Source: Achromobacter pulmonis
Lineage (GTDB): Bacteria > Pseudomonadota > Gammaproteobacteria > Burkholderiales > Burkholderiaceae_B
Length of the DNA stretch: 64,000 bases
Assembly: GCF_902859765.1 (NCBI RefSeq)
Contig: NZ_CADIJV010000006.1
Span: forward strand, 124,001 to 188,000
Direction of reading: 5' to 3'
The position numbers were made by a program, and so were the translations under genes. The notes beneath the pieces are model-generated. The model was not told where the DNA came from. It worked only from the letters and a program-made list of their open reading frames with translations, and searched no databases. Positions 47,278-56,895 of this stretch are shown here, piece by piece (within the stretch, counting starts at the first letter, position 1; every line of letters starts with the position of its first letter).

Positions 47278-48687
47278 ATGAACGCTCCCTTGCACGCTGA
47301 ATCGCTGCGCCGCGCGGTGCCGGCCGCCTGTCTCGAGGCCTTGCGCGCCCGCTTTGGCGATCGTTTCTCCGAATCCTCCGCGGTGCGCGAGCACCATGGC
47401 CGCGACGAATCGCCATATCCGGCGATGCTGCCCGACGCCGTGGTCTTCGCCCAGAGCACCGAAGAGGTCGCCGAAGTCGCCAGGCTGTGCAACGAACACC
47501 GCGTACCGCTGATTCCCTATGGCGCGGGGTCATCGCTGGAAGGTCACATCCTGGCGATCCAGGGCGGCATCAGCCTGGATCTGTCGCAGATGAACAAGGT
47601 GCTGGCGGTCAACGCCGAAGACCTGACCGCCACCGTGCAGGCTGGCGTGCTGCGCAAGCAGCTCAATGAAGAGATCCGCAGCACCGGCCTGTTCTTCCCG
47701 ATCGATCCGGGCGCCGATGCCAGCCTCGGCGGCATGGCCGCCACGCGCGCCTCCGGCACCAACGCCGTGCGCTACGGCACCATGCGCGAGAACGTCATGT
47801 CGCTGACCGTGGTCACCGCCGACGGCCGCATCGTGCGCACTGCCGGCCGCGCCCGCAAGTCGTCGGCCGGCTACGACCTGACCCGCATCTTCGTCGGCAG
47901 CGAAGGCACGCTCGGCATCATCACCGAGGTCACCGTGCGCCTGTACCCGCAGCCCGAGGCCGTGTCGGCGGCGGTCTGCAACTTCCCCACGCTGGACGCC
48001 GCAGTGCAGAGCGTGATCGAAATCATCCAGATGGGCGTGCCGGTCGCCCGCGTCGAGTTCATGGACGCGGCCAGCGTGCGCGCCGTCAACCTGCATAGCA
48101 AGCTGACGCTGCGCGAGACGCCGCTGCTGGTGTTCGAATTCCACGGCAGCCCGGCGGGCGTGCAGGAGCAGGCCGAGACCGTTCAGGCCATCACCGCCGA
48201 GCACGGCGGCATGGACTTCGAATGGGCCGAGCGTCCCGAGGACCGCAGCCGCCTCTGGACCGCGCGTCACAATGCCTATTTTGCCGGCCTGCAACTGCGC
48301 CCGGGCTGCCGCGCCAGCACCACCGACGTCTGCGTGCCGATCTCGCGCCTGGCTGACTGCGTGCGCGAGACTGTCGAGGAACTGGACCGGGCCAGCTTCC
48401 CATACACCATCGTCGGCCATGTGGGCGACGGCAACTTCCACGTGCTGATGCTGCTGGATGCCGACAACGAGCGCGAATGGCAGGAATCCGAGACCATCAA
48501 TCACAACCTGGTGCGCCGCGCGATCGCCGCCGATGGTACCTGCACGGGCGAGCATGGCGTTGGCCTGCACAAGATGCAGTTCATGGCCGAAGAGCATGGC
48601 GATGACGCCCTCGACCTGATGCGCAGCCTCAAGCATGCGTTCGATCCCAATAACATCCTCAACCCGGGCAAGATCGTGTCCTGGTAA
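47278..48687 (+). CDS. FAD-linked D-2-hydroxyacid dehydrogenase (LDHD type)
   Basis: A 469-residue flavoprotein similar to D-lactate dehydrogenase (cytochrome) and mammalian LDHD. The PCMH FAD-binding domain (about 40-220) has VPLIPYGAGSSLEGH and GADASLGGMAATRASGTNAV; the C-terminal FAD-oxidase domain has VGHVGDGNFHVLML (metal/substrate His) and CTGEHGVGLHKMQF. It should oxidise D-lactate or a related 2-hydroxyacid and pass electrons to the respiratory chain. A terminator follows, so it is separate from glcDEF although functionally allied. Confidence 0.9.
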   Translation: MNAPLHAESLRRAVPAACLEALRARFGDRFSESSAVREHHGRDESPYPAMLPDAVVFAQSTEEVAEVARLCNEHRVPLIPYGAGSSLEGHILAIQGGISLDLSQMNKVLAVNAEDLTATVQAGVLRKQLNEEIRSTGLFFPIDPGADASLGGMAATRASGTNAVRYGTMRENVMSLTVVTADGRIVRTAGRARKSSAGYDLTRIFVGSEGTLGIITEVTVRLYPQPEAVSAAVCNFPTLDAAVQSVIEIIQMGVPVARVEFMDAASVRAVNLHSKLTLRETPLLVFEFHGSPAGVQEQAETVQAITAEHGGMDFEWAERPEDRSRLWTARHNAYFAGLQLRPGCRASTTDVCVPISRLADCVRETVEELDRASFPYTIVGHVGDGNFHVLMLLDADNEREWQESETINHNLVRRAIAADGTCTGEHGVGLHKMQFMAEEHGDDALDLMRSLKHAFDPNNILNPGKIVSW

Positions 48688-48710
48688 GTCGCCGTCAGGG
48701 CGCACGGAAG

Positions 48711-48741
48711 AGGCCGGTGGGGCAACCCACCGGCCTTTTTC
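48711..48741 (+). terminator. Intrinsic terminator after the LDHD-type gene
   Basis: AGGCCGGTGGG-GCAA-CCCACCGGCCT (48711-48736) is a perfect 11-bp stem followed by TTTT and C. Confidence 0.93.
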
Positions 48742-48772
48742 GTCGGCGCGTCGCGCGGCCCGCGGTCGCGGT

Positions 48773-48787
48773 TGACAATCATTCTCA
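48773..48787. promoter_or_regulatory. Candidate Fur box upstream of glcD
   Basis: TGACAATCATTCTCA matches the 7-1-7 Fur consensus TGATAATNATTATCA at 12 of its 14 defined positions. It overlaps a TTGACA (48772-48777) that could be a -35 box; the matching -10 is poor. It lies 170 bases before glcD, with no iron-related gene in between. Confidence 0.4.
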
Positions 48788-48956
48788 AGCGATGGGAATG
48801 GGCTGGCCGCCCGGCCCAGCGCGTGCCGGTGCCCTCCGTTCACCCGATGCTTTACGGCTGGTTACGTCTGCGGCACCGCGCGGCCGTTGGATGTACGCAA
48901 GGATGCGGGTAAATCCCGGCCTGCGTCCAGCCTGCGGTCGCGCTATTGTTGCGCTC

Positions 48957-50456
48957 ATGAATTCACTGGTCGAAACCGGCCTGGCACAAGTGCAGGCGCC
49001 TTATTCGTTGCAGCAACTCGTCGAGGCGTTGGCGGCCGCGCTGCCGTCGCATTGCGTGCTGTTTCGTGAAGAGGATACCCGTCCGTACGAGTGCGACGGG
49101 TTGTCGCTGTACCGCGCCTTGCCCGCCGTGGTGGTGCTGCCCGAGACCGAGGAGCAGGTACAGGCGGTCATGCGGATCTGCAAGCGCTTCAACGCGCCGC
49201 TGGTGGCGCGCGGCGCCGGCACCGGCCTGTCGGGCGGCGCCATGCCGCACAGCCAAGGCGTGCTGCTGGGCCTGTCCAAATTCAATCGCATCAAGCATAT
49301 CGACCTGGCCAGCGCCACCGCGGTGGTCGAGCCGGGTGTGCGCAATCTGGCCATTTCGGAAGCCGCGGCCCCCTACGGGCTGTATTACGCGCCCGATCCG
49401 TCGAGCCAGATCGCCTGTTCGATCGGCGGCAACGTCGCCGAGAACTCGGGGGGCGTGCATTGCCTGAAGTACGGCTTGACGGTGCACAACGTGCTGCGCG
49501 TGCGGATGATCACGATCGATGGCGAGGTGGTGGAGCTCGGCTCCGAGGCGCCGGACGCGCCGGGGCTGGATCTGCTGTCGGTGTTCATCGGTTCCGAAGG
49601 CATGCTGGGCGTGGTGACCGAAGTGACGGTCAAGCTGATTCCCAAGCCGGCCTGCGCGCAGGTGGTGATGGCGAGCTTTGCCAGCGTCGAGGCCGCGGGC
49701 AATGCGGTGACGCAGGTGATCGCGGACGGCATCATTCCCGCCGGCCTGGAGATGATGGACCGGCGCGCGACGCACATGGTCGAACCCTTTGTGCGCGCCG
49801 GCTACGACATGGACGCGCAAGCCATCCTGCTGTGCGAGTCGGATGGCACGCCCGAGGAAGTGGCGCACGAGATCGCGCGCATGGAAGCTATCTTCCGCGC
49901 GGCCGGCGCCACCCGCTGCCAGGTGTCGGCGTCGGAAGCCGAACGGCTCAAATTCTGGGCGGGGCGCAAGAATGCGTTTCCCGCCGCCGGGCGCGTGTCG
50001 CCCGATTACTACTGCATGGACGGCACGATTCCGCGCCGTCATCTGGCCCGGGTGCTGGGCGCCATCGAGCAAATGGAAGACGAGTTTGGCCTGCGTTGCG
50101 CCAACGTGTTCCATGCGGGCGACGGCAACCTGCATCCGCTGATCCTGTTCGATTCGAATAAACCGGACGAAGTGGAACGCGCCGAGAAATTCGGCGCGGC
50201 CATCCTCGAACTGTGCGTGCAGGTAGGAGGAACCGTGACTGGAGAGCACGGTGTGGGAATGGAGAAAATAAATCAAATGTGCGTGCAATTCTCTCGCGAA
50301 GAACTCGACGCGTTCCTGGCGGTCAAGCGGGCATTCGATCCGCCGTGCCTGCTCAATCCCGAAAAGGTCATACCTACGCTGGCCCGTTGCGCGGAATACG
50401 GCAAGATGCACGTACACGCGGGCGAGCTGCGCTTCCCGGATCTCGCTCGCTTCTAG
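48957..50456 (+). CDS. glcD: Glycolate oxidase subunit GlcD
   Basis: A 499-residue FAD-binding catalytic subunit of membrane-associated glycolate dehydrogenase, which oxidises glycolate to glyoxylate. The PCMH domain has APLVARGAGTGLSGGAMPH and ACSIGGNVAENSGGVHCLKYG; the C-terminal domain has NVFHAGDGNLHPLILFD and VTGEHGVGMEKINQMC. ATG 48957 gives the usual length. It starts glcD-glcE-glcF, each separated by 5-12 bases. Confidence 0.95.
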   Translation: MNSLVETGLAQVQAPYSLQQLVEALAAALPSHCVLFREEDTRPYECDGLSLYRALPAVVVLPETEEQVQAVMRICKRFNAPLVARGAGTGLSGGAMPHSQGVLLGLSKFNRIKHIDLASATAVVEPGVRNLAISEAAAPYGLYYAPDPSSQIACSIGGNVAENSGGVHCLKYGLTVHNVLRVRMITIDGEVVELGSEAPDAPGLDLLSVFIGSEGMLGVVTEVTVKLIPKPACAQVVMASFASVEAAGNAVTQVIADGIIPAGLEMMDRRATHMVEPFVRAGYDMDAQAILLCESDGTPEEVAHEIARMEAIFRAAGATRCQVSASEAERLKFWAGRKNAFPAAGRVSPDYYCMDGTIPRRHLARVLGAIEQMEDEFGLRCANVFHAGDGNLHPLILFDSNKPDEVERAEKFGAAILELCVQVGGTVTGEHGVGMEKINQMCVQFSREELDAFLAVKRAFDPPCLLNPEKVIPTLARCAEYGKMHVHAGELRFPDLARF

Positions 50457-50468
50457 GACGTCTCCCCT

Positions 50469-51572
50469 ATGGACTTCGTCCTGTCGGAATTGTGCGACCA
50501 GGTCATGACGGCCCGCGCCGGTCACAAGCCGCTGTTCGTCATGGGCGGCGGCAGCAAGGCGTTCTATGGCAACTATCGGCCGGTGACGCCGCAGGATGGC
50601 CATTGCCTGCTGGATATGACTCCGTATCGCGGCATTGTCAGCTATCACCCGTCGGAACTGGTGGTGACGGTGCGGGCCGGTACGCCCTTGGCCGAACTGG
50701 AAGCGGCGCTCGCCGAGCGCGGCCAGATGCTGGCTTTCGAGCCGCCGCATTTCTCTCCCGCCGCCACCGTTGGCGGCTGCGTGGCCGCGGGCCTGTCGGG
50801 GCCGCGCCGCATGAGCGCGGGGGCGTTGCGCGATTTCGTGCTGGGCGCGCAACTGCTGGATTCGGATGGGCGAGTGCTGTCGTTCGGCGGCGAGGTCATG
50901 AAGAACGTGGCCGGCTATGACGTCTCGCGCCTGCTGGCGGGCTCGCACGGCATCTTCGGCGCCATACTGGAAGTGTCGCTGAAGGTCGTTCCCCGGCCGC
51001 AGGAGGAACTGACGCTGGCGCTGCCGGCGACGCAGGCGCAGGCCTTGGCCAGCTTTGCCCTGTGGCGCGGCAAACCCCTGCCGATCTCGGCCACCAGTTG
51101 GGCGGGCACCGCCGGCCAGGAAGGCCTGATGCATGTACGCCTGTCCGGCGCGCCCCCCGCCATTGCCAGCGCGCGGCAGGTGATTGGCGGCGATGCGCTG
51201 GCGCCCGAGGCGGCCGAGTCCTGGTGGGCCGGATTGCGCGAACAGACCCACGCTTTTTTTGCGCCGGGCCAGCCTGTGTGGCGCCTGGCCTTGCCGCCAA
51301 CCGCGGCCGCGCTGGGCAGCGGGCAGGCCCTGGTGGAGTGGGGCGGTAGCCAGCGCTGGCTATCGGGCCCGCAGGATGCGGCCGAACTGCGCGAACTGGC
51401 GCAGCGGTTGGGCGGGCACGCGACGCTGTTCCGTCCGGCCGGCATCAGGCCGCCGGCCGATGGCGTGTTCCATCCGCTGTCGCCGGGCGTGGCGTTGATC
51501 ACGCGCCGTCTCAAGCAAGAACTCGATCCGGCCGGGCTGTTCAACCCGGGCCGGTTGGTCCTGGAGCTATAG
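50469..51572 (+). CDS. glcE: Glycolate oxidase FAD-binding subunit GlcE
   Basis: A 367-residue second flavin-binding subunit. It has a shortened PCMH domain with HKPLFVMGGGSKAFYG, RGIVSYHPSELVVTVRAGTP, TVGGCVAAGLSGPRR and GGEVMKNVAGYDVSRLLAGS, then a truncated C-terminal domain lacking the His-rich motif, as normal for GlcE. It begins 12 bases after glcD. Confidence 0.94.
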   Translation: MDFVLSELCDQVMTARAGHKPLFVMGGGSKAFYGNYRPVTPQDGHCLLDMTPYRGIVSYHPSELVVTVRAGTPLAELEAALAERGQMLAFEPPHFSPAATVGGCVAAGLSGPRRMSAGALRDFVLGAQLLDSDGRVLSFGGEVMKNVAGYDVSRLLAGSHGIFGAILEVSLKVVPRPQEELTLALPATQAQALASFALWRGKPLPISATSWAGTAGQEGLMHVRLSGAPPAIASARQVIGGDALAPEAAESWWAGLREQTHAFFAPGQPVWRLALPPTAAALGSGQALVEWGGSQRWLSGPQDAAELRELAQRLGGHATLFRPAGIRPPADGVFHPLSPGVALITRRLKQELDPAGLFNPGRLVLEL

Positions 51573-51577
51573 GCATC

Positions 51578-52807
51578 ATGCAAACCAATCTCGCGGCCTG
51601 GGCCCGCGATACCGATCTGGGCAATGAGGCCGATGCGATCCTGCGGCGCTGCGTGCATTGCGGCTTCTGCACGGCGACCTGTCCCACATACCAGGTGCTG
51701 GGCGATGAACTCGACAGTCCGCGCGGCCGCATTTACCTGATCAAGCAGGTGCTGGAAGGCGCCGAACCGACCCGCTCGACCCAGCAGCATTTGGACCGAT
51801 GCCTGACTTGCCGCAATTGCGAAACCACCTGCCCGTCAGGCGTGCAATATGGCCACTTGGTGGATATCGGCCGCCAGGTCGTCGAAGAACGGGTGCCGCG
51901 CCCCTGGGCCGAGAAGGCCAAGCGCAAGATGTTGCGCCGGGCCATGCTGTCGCCGCTGTTCGGGCCCGCCATGCGGGTGGGGCAGGCGGTACGCGGCGCC
52001 TTGCCGGAAGCGCTCCGGCGCAAGGTGCCGCAGCGTCGTCCCGTCGGCGCCTTGCCGCCGGTGGCGGGACATGCGCGGCAGGTGCTGATGCTGGCTGGCT
52101 GCGTGCAGCCGTCGATGATGCCGACGATCGATGCCGCCACCATCCGGGTATTGGACGCCATCGGCATCGGCGCGCGCATCGCGCCGGGCGCGGGTTGCTG
52201 CGGCGCGGCCAGTTTCCATCTGGACGCGCAGGCGGCGGCGCTCGACCAGATGCGCGCCAATATCGATGCCTGGTGGCCATTGGTGCAGGATGGCGCGATC
52301 GAGGCCATCGTCATGAATGCATCGGGTTGCGGCGCCATGGTCAAGGAATATGCGCATCACCTGCGCCATGACCCGGCCTATGCCCAGCGCGCCGCGGACA
52401 TCGTGGCGCGGGTCAAGGACGTGGCGGAGATCGTCGCGCCGCATGCGGGACAACTGCGCGCCCGGTTGGCCGACAAGGGCACGCGGGCGGCGTTTCATCC
52501 GCCCTGCACGCTGCAACATTGGCAGGGGCTGCGGCCGTTGTCCGAGCAATTGCTGGTCGACCTGGGCTTCGCGCTGCAGCCGTTCGCCGAGCCGCACCTG
52601 TGCTGCGGCTCGGCGGGCGCGTATTCGGTGCTGAACCCCGAGATCGCGCTGGCGCTGCGCGACCGCAAGCTGAGCGCCATCGCGCCGGGCGCGCCGGACG
52701 TGATCCTGTCAGCCAATATCGGCTGCATCGGTCATTTGCAGAGCGGTACCAGCACGCCGGTGCGGCACTGGATCGAAGTGGTGGACGAGCGGCTGGCTGC
52801 CCCCTAG
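51578..52807 (+). CDS. glcF: Glycolate oxidase iron-sulfur subunit GlcF
   Basis: A 409-residue electron-transfer subunit. Two 4Fe-4S clusters are coordinated by CVHCGFCTATCPTY and CLTCRNCETTCPSGV near the N-terminus; the C-terminal part has two CCG-type domains (GAGCCGAASFHLD and PHLCCGSAGAYSVLN) that bind another cluster or quinone-reactive site. It passes electrons from GlcD/E flavins to the quinone pool. Begins 5 bases after glcE. Confidence 0.95.
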   Translation: MQTNLAAWARDTDLGNEADAILRRCVHCGFCTATCPTYQVLGDELDSPRGRIYLIKQVLEGAEPTRSTQQHLDRCLTCRNCETTCPSGVQYGHLVDIGRQVVEERVPRPWAEKAKRKMLRRAMLSPLFGPAMRVGQAVRGALPEALRRKVPQRRPVGALPPVAGHARQVLMLAGCVQPSMMPTIDAATIRVLDAIGIGARIAPGAGCCGAASFHLDAQAAALDQMRANIDAWWPLVQDGAIEAIVMNASGCGAMVKEYAHHLRHDPAYAQRAADIVARVKDVAEIVAPHAGQLRARLADKGTRAAFHPPCTLQHWQGLRPLSEQLLVDLGFALQPFAEPHLCCGSAGAYSVLNPEIALALRDRKLSAIAPGAPDVILSANIGCIGHLQSGTSTPVRHWIEVVDERLAAP

Positions 52808-52855
52808 TGGGCAACGGCGTCAGGCCCGTCGGGCGCGCCGGCGCATCGCGGGCAT

Positions 52856-52883
52856 GCCCCGCGAGGCCCGGGCCTCGCGGGGC
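52856..52883. terminator. 28-bp perfect palindrome between convergent glcF and pntB
   Basis: GCCCCGCGAGGCCC and its exact complement GGGCCTCGCGGGGC are joined with no spacer. RNA from either strand would form a very stable GC stem (with a few bases opening as the loop). No U run is present on either side, so it may block or process both transcripts rather than act as a classic terminator. Confidence 0.55.
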
Positions 52884-52890
52884 TGGCGCC

Positions 52891-54326
<1,436 letters not shown>

Positions 54327-54330
<4 letters not shown>

Positions 54331-54644
54331 TTCGCATCCTCCTTGGCCGCCTTCTTTTCCTTCTTCTTGAACATCTCCAGCATGCGTCGCGTGACCAGAA
54401 AGCCGCCGAACACGTTGACCGCGGCCAGCGCCACGGCAAACACGCCCATGCCGCGCGCCAATCCGCCTTCGGTCAAAGCCGCTGCCAGCATGGCGCCGAC
54501 GATGATGATGGCCGAGATCGCGTTGGTCACCGCCATCAGCGGGGTGTGCAGCGCGGGGGTGACGTTCCAGACCACGTGGTAGCCGACGTAGATCGCCAGC
54601 ACGAAGATGATGAGATTCATCAGGGTAGGGTTGATCGCTTCCAT
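54327..54644 (-). CDS. pntAB: NAD(P) transhydrogenase alpha subunit, membrane part
   Basis: A 105-residue membrane polypeptide with three to four helices (NLIIFVLAIYVGYHVVW, then LMAVTNAISAIIIVGAMLAA and GVFAVALAAVNVFGGFLVT) and a Lys-rich C-terminal tail (FKKKEKKAAKEDAK). It corresponds to the C-terminal membrane part of E. coli PntA, here encoded separately, as in Rhodospirillum. It begins 4 bases after pntAA. Confidence 0.93.
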
Positions 54645-54648
54645 GCCT

Positions 54649-55767
54649 TTAGCTCCCGCGCGTCACAATGCCGCCTTCGCATACCAGGCAGGCCGCCACG
54701 ATTTCATCGTCGCGCTGGATTGCCAGCGCGCCGTCCGCATTGATGATGAGTTTCAGGAAGTCGAGGACGTTGCGGGCGTAGAGCGCCGACGCGTCGGTCG
54801 CCACCAGGCCGGGCAGGTTGGTCAGCCCCACCAGGGTCACGCCGTGCTTCTCGACCACCTTGCCTTTCTCGGACAGCGGGCAGTTGCCGCCGCGCTCGAC
54901 CGCCAGGTCCACCAGCACCGAGCCGGGCTTCATGGCCGCGACGGTCTCGGCCGACACCAGCGTGGGCGCGGGGCGGCCGGGGATGAGGGCGGTGGTGATG
55001 ACGATGTCGGCCTGCTTGCAGCGTTCCGACACCAGCGCCGCCTGCCGCGCCATCCAGGCCGGCGGCATGGGGCGCGCGTAGCCGCCCACGCCTTGGGCGA
55101 TCTCGCGTTCTTCGTCGGTCTCGAACGGCACGTCGATGAACTTGGCGCCGAGCGATTCGACCTGCTCGCGCGCGGCGGGCCGCACGTCGGAGGCCTCGAC
55201 CACCGCGCCCAGGCGCTTGGCCGTGGCGATGGCCTGCAGGCCGGCGACGCCGGTGCCCAGCACCACGGCGCGCGCGGCCTTGAGCGTGCCGGCGGCGGTC
55301 ATCATCATGGGGATCAGGCGGCCGTAGTGGTGGGCCGCCAACAGCACCGCCTTGTAGCCGGCCAGGTTGGCCTGCGACGACAGCACGTCCAGGCTCTGGG
55401 CGCGCGTGATGCGGGGCGCGGCTTCCAGCGCGAAGCCGGTCAGGCCGGCGGCGGCCATCTGCGCCAGGCCGTCGGCGTCGAACGGGTCGAGCATGCCGAT
55501 GACCACCGCGCCGGCTTTCATCTGCGGCAGTTCGGACGCGGAGGGGGCGCGAACCTTCATGACCAGCTCCGCCCCGAGCGCCTCCTGGGCGCTGCCGAGC
55601 GTCGCGCCCGCGGCCTCGTAGGCCTCATCCAGATAGCGTGCCGCGCTGCCTGCGCCACGCTCCACGACAACGGTGTGTTTGCCGCCTACGTACTTCTTGA
55701 CGGTTTCCGGTGTTGCTGCGACACGGGTTTCCCCGTCTCGGGTTTCCTTTGGTATCCCGATGTGCAT
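54649..55767 (-). CDS. pntAA: NAD(P) transhydrogenase alpha subunit, NAD-binding part
   Basis: A 372-residue soluble domain I of the transhydrogenase. It opens MHIGIPKETRDGETRVAATP, has the NAD-binding loop VLGTGVAGLQAIATAKRLGA with VEASDVRPAAREQVESLGA, and TALIPGRPAPTLVSAETVAAM, all shared with alanine dehydrogenase-like proteins. Alanine dehydrogenase itself is excluded by the adjacent pntAB and pntB. First gene of the operon. Confidence 0.95.
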   Translation of the reverse strand: MHIGIPKETRDGETRVAATPETVKKYVGGKHTVVVERGAGSAARYLDEAYEAAGATLGSAQEALGAELVMKVRAPSASELPQMKAGAVVIGMLDPFDADGLAQMAAAGLTGFALEAAPRITRAQSLDVLSSQANLAGYKAVLLAAHHYGRLIPMMMTAAGTLKAARAVVLGTGVAGLQAIATAKRLGAVVEASDVRPAAREQVESLGAKFIDVPFETDEEREIAQGVGGYARPMPPAWMARQAALVSERCKQADIVITTALIPGRPAPTLVSAETVAAMKPGSVLVDLAVERGGNCPLSEKGKVVEKHGVTLVGLTNLPGLVATDASALYARNVLDFLKLIINADGALAIQRDDEIVAACLVCEGGIVTRGS

Positions 55768-55840
55768 CGACGCCTCTCCTCAGAAGGTTCGCCGTAGTTA
55801 TAACGGATATACGCCCGGGACAGGAGTTTCCACGCCGCCC

Positions 55841-55874
55841 AAAAGAAAGCCCCATGGGGTTAACCATGGGGCTT
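55841..55874 (-). terminator. Terminator of the N-formylglutamate amidohydrolase gene
   Basis: AAGCCCCATGG (55847-55857) and CCATGGGGCTT (55864-55874) form an 11-bp stem. Read on the minus strand, it is followed by TCTTTT, so it stops the transcript coming from 56825. Confidence 0.75.
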
Positions 55875-55949
55875 GGGGCTTGCGCCCCGGTCACACCGGC
55901 CAGACTGACAACGGACTGCTGGCCGGCACTGGCGCGCAGGCGTCCGGCG

Positions 55950-56825
55950 TCAGGCCGTCTGCGCGCGAGTCCAGTCGATCAGCGCGGCGGTCAGGTCGCG
56001 CAGGTCGGCTTTGAGGCGGCCGTAGTTGGCCGATGGACGCAGGCTGACCTCGTCCATGTAGAGCTTGCGGTTGATCTCGATCTGCAGGCTGTGGCGGCCT
56101 TGTTCGGGGCGGCCGAAGGCGCGCACCAGTTCGACACCCTTGTAGGGATCGTTCACCGTCACGTCGTAGCCGCGTTCGCGCAGCCAGGCCGCGACGAATT
56201 CCCGGAATGCCGGATCGCTGGTGCTGCCGTCGCGGTCGCCCAGCACGAAGTCCGGGTGGACCAGGCCGGGGCGGTCGGTGGCGTAGGCGCCGGCGACGCT
56301 GGGCATGGAGTGGCAGTTGATGTGCCAGACCTTGCCGAACTTCTGGTGGGCGCTGTCGAGCACCTGGCCGAGCGCCGCATGGTACGGCTTCCAGCAGGCC
56401 TCGATGCGGTGCGTCACTTCTTCGACGCTCAGCTTGCGGTCGTACAGCGGCGTGCCGTCGTCCAGCATGCGCCAGATCAGGCCCTTGCCCAGCTTGACCT
56501 TGGGCGAGGCGTTGACCGCGCCGGGCCACGACTGCTCCAGCAGCAACTCGTCGATTTCATCGGGGGCGCGATTGGCATCGATGTAGGCGCGCGGAAAGCT
56601 CGCGGCGACCATGGGCACGCCCATGTCGATGGCGTCGCCCCACAGATCGTCAACCCAGGTGTCCTCGGCCGTGCGCAGTGCGCCGAAATCCACCGCGGGC
56701 GCGAAGTCGGGCGGATAGGTGGTGCCGCTGTGCGGGGAGTCCAGCACGAGCGGGGCCGAAGGCGCCGAGTTCGGGTATTGCAGCGGAAGGTCGAGCCGGT
56801 AGGACAGGGGTTGGGTGATTCGCAT
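55950..56825 (-). CDS. N-formylglutamate amidohydrolase
   Basis: A 291-residue zinc hydrolase of the HutG/FGase family that releases formate from N-formyl-L-glutamate, the last step of one histidine-degradation route. LVLDSPHSGTTYPPDF, FPRAYIDANRAPDEID, VWHINCHSMPSVA and HSLQIEINRKLYMDE are family motifs with His, Asp and Glu positioned for metal binding. No other hut gene is near, so it may serve another formyl- or acyl-amino acid. Single-gene unit with its own terminator. Confidence 0.88.
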   Translation of the reverse strand: MRITQPLSYRLDLPLQYPNSAPSAPLVLDSPHSGTTYPPDFAPAVDFGALRTAEDTWVDDLWGDAIDMGVPMVAASFPRAYIDANRAPDEIDELLLEQSWPGAVNASPKVKLGKGLIWRMLDDGTPLYDRKLSVEEVTHRIEACWKPYHAALGQVLDSAHQKFGKVWHINCHSMPSVAGAYATDRPGLVHPDFVLGDRDGSTSDPAFREFVAAWLRERGYDVTVNDPYKGVELVRAFGRPEQGRHSLQIEINRKLYMDEVSLRPSANYGRLKADLRDLTAALIDWTRAQTA

Positions 56826-56895
56826 ATGGGGGTGTTGCGTTCGTGAATCGGAGCCCCCCGCGCGCCGCGCGGGCGCGGCGGGGGTCGAAGATCGC

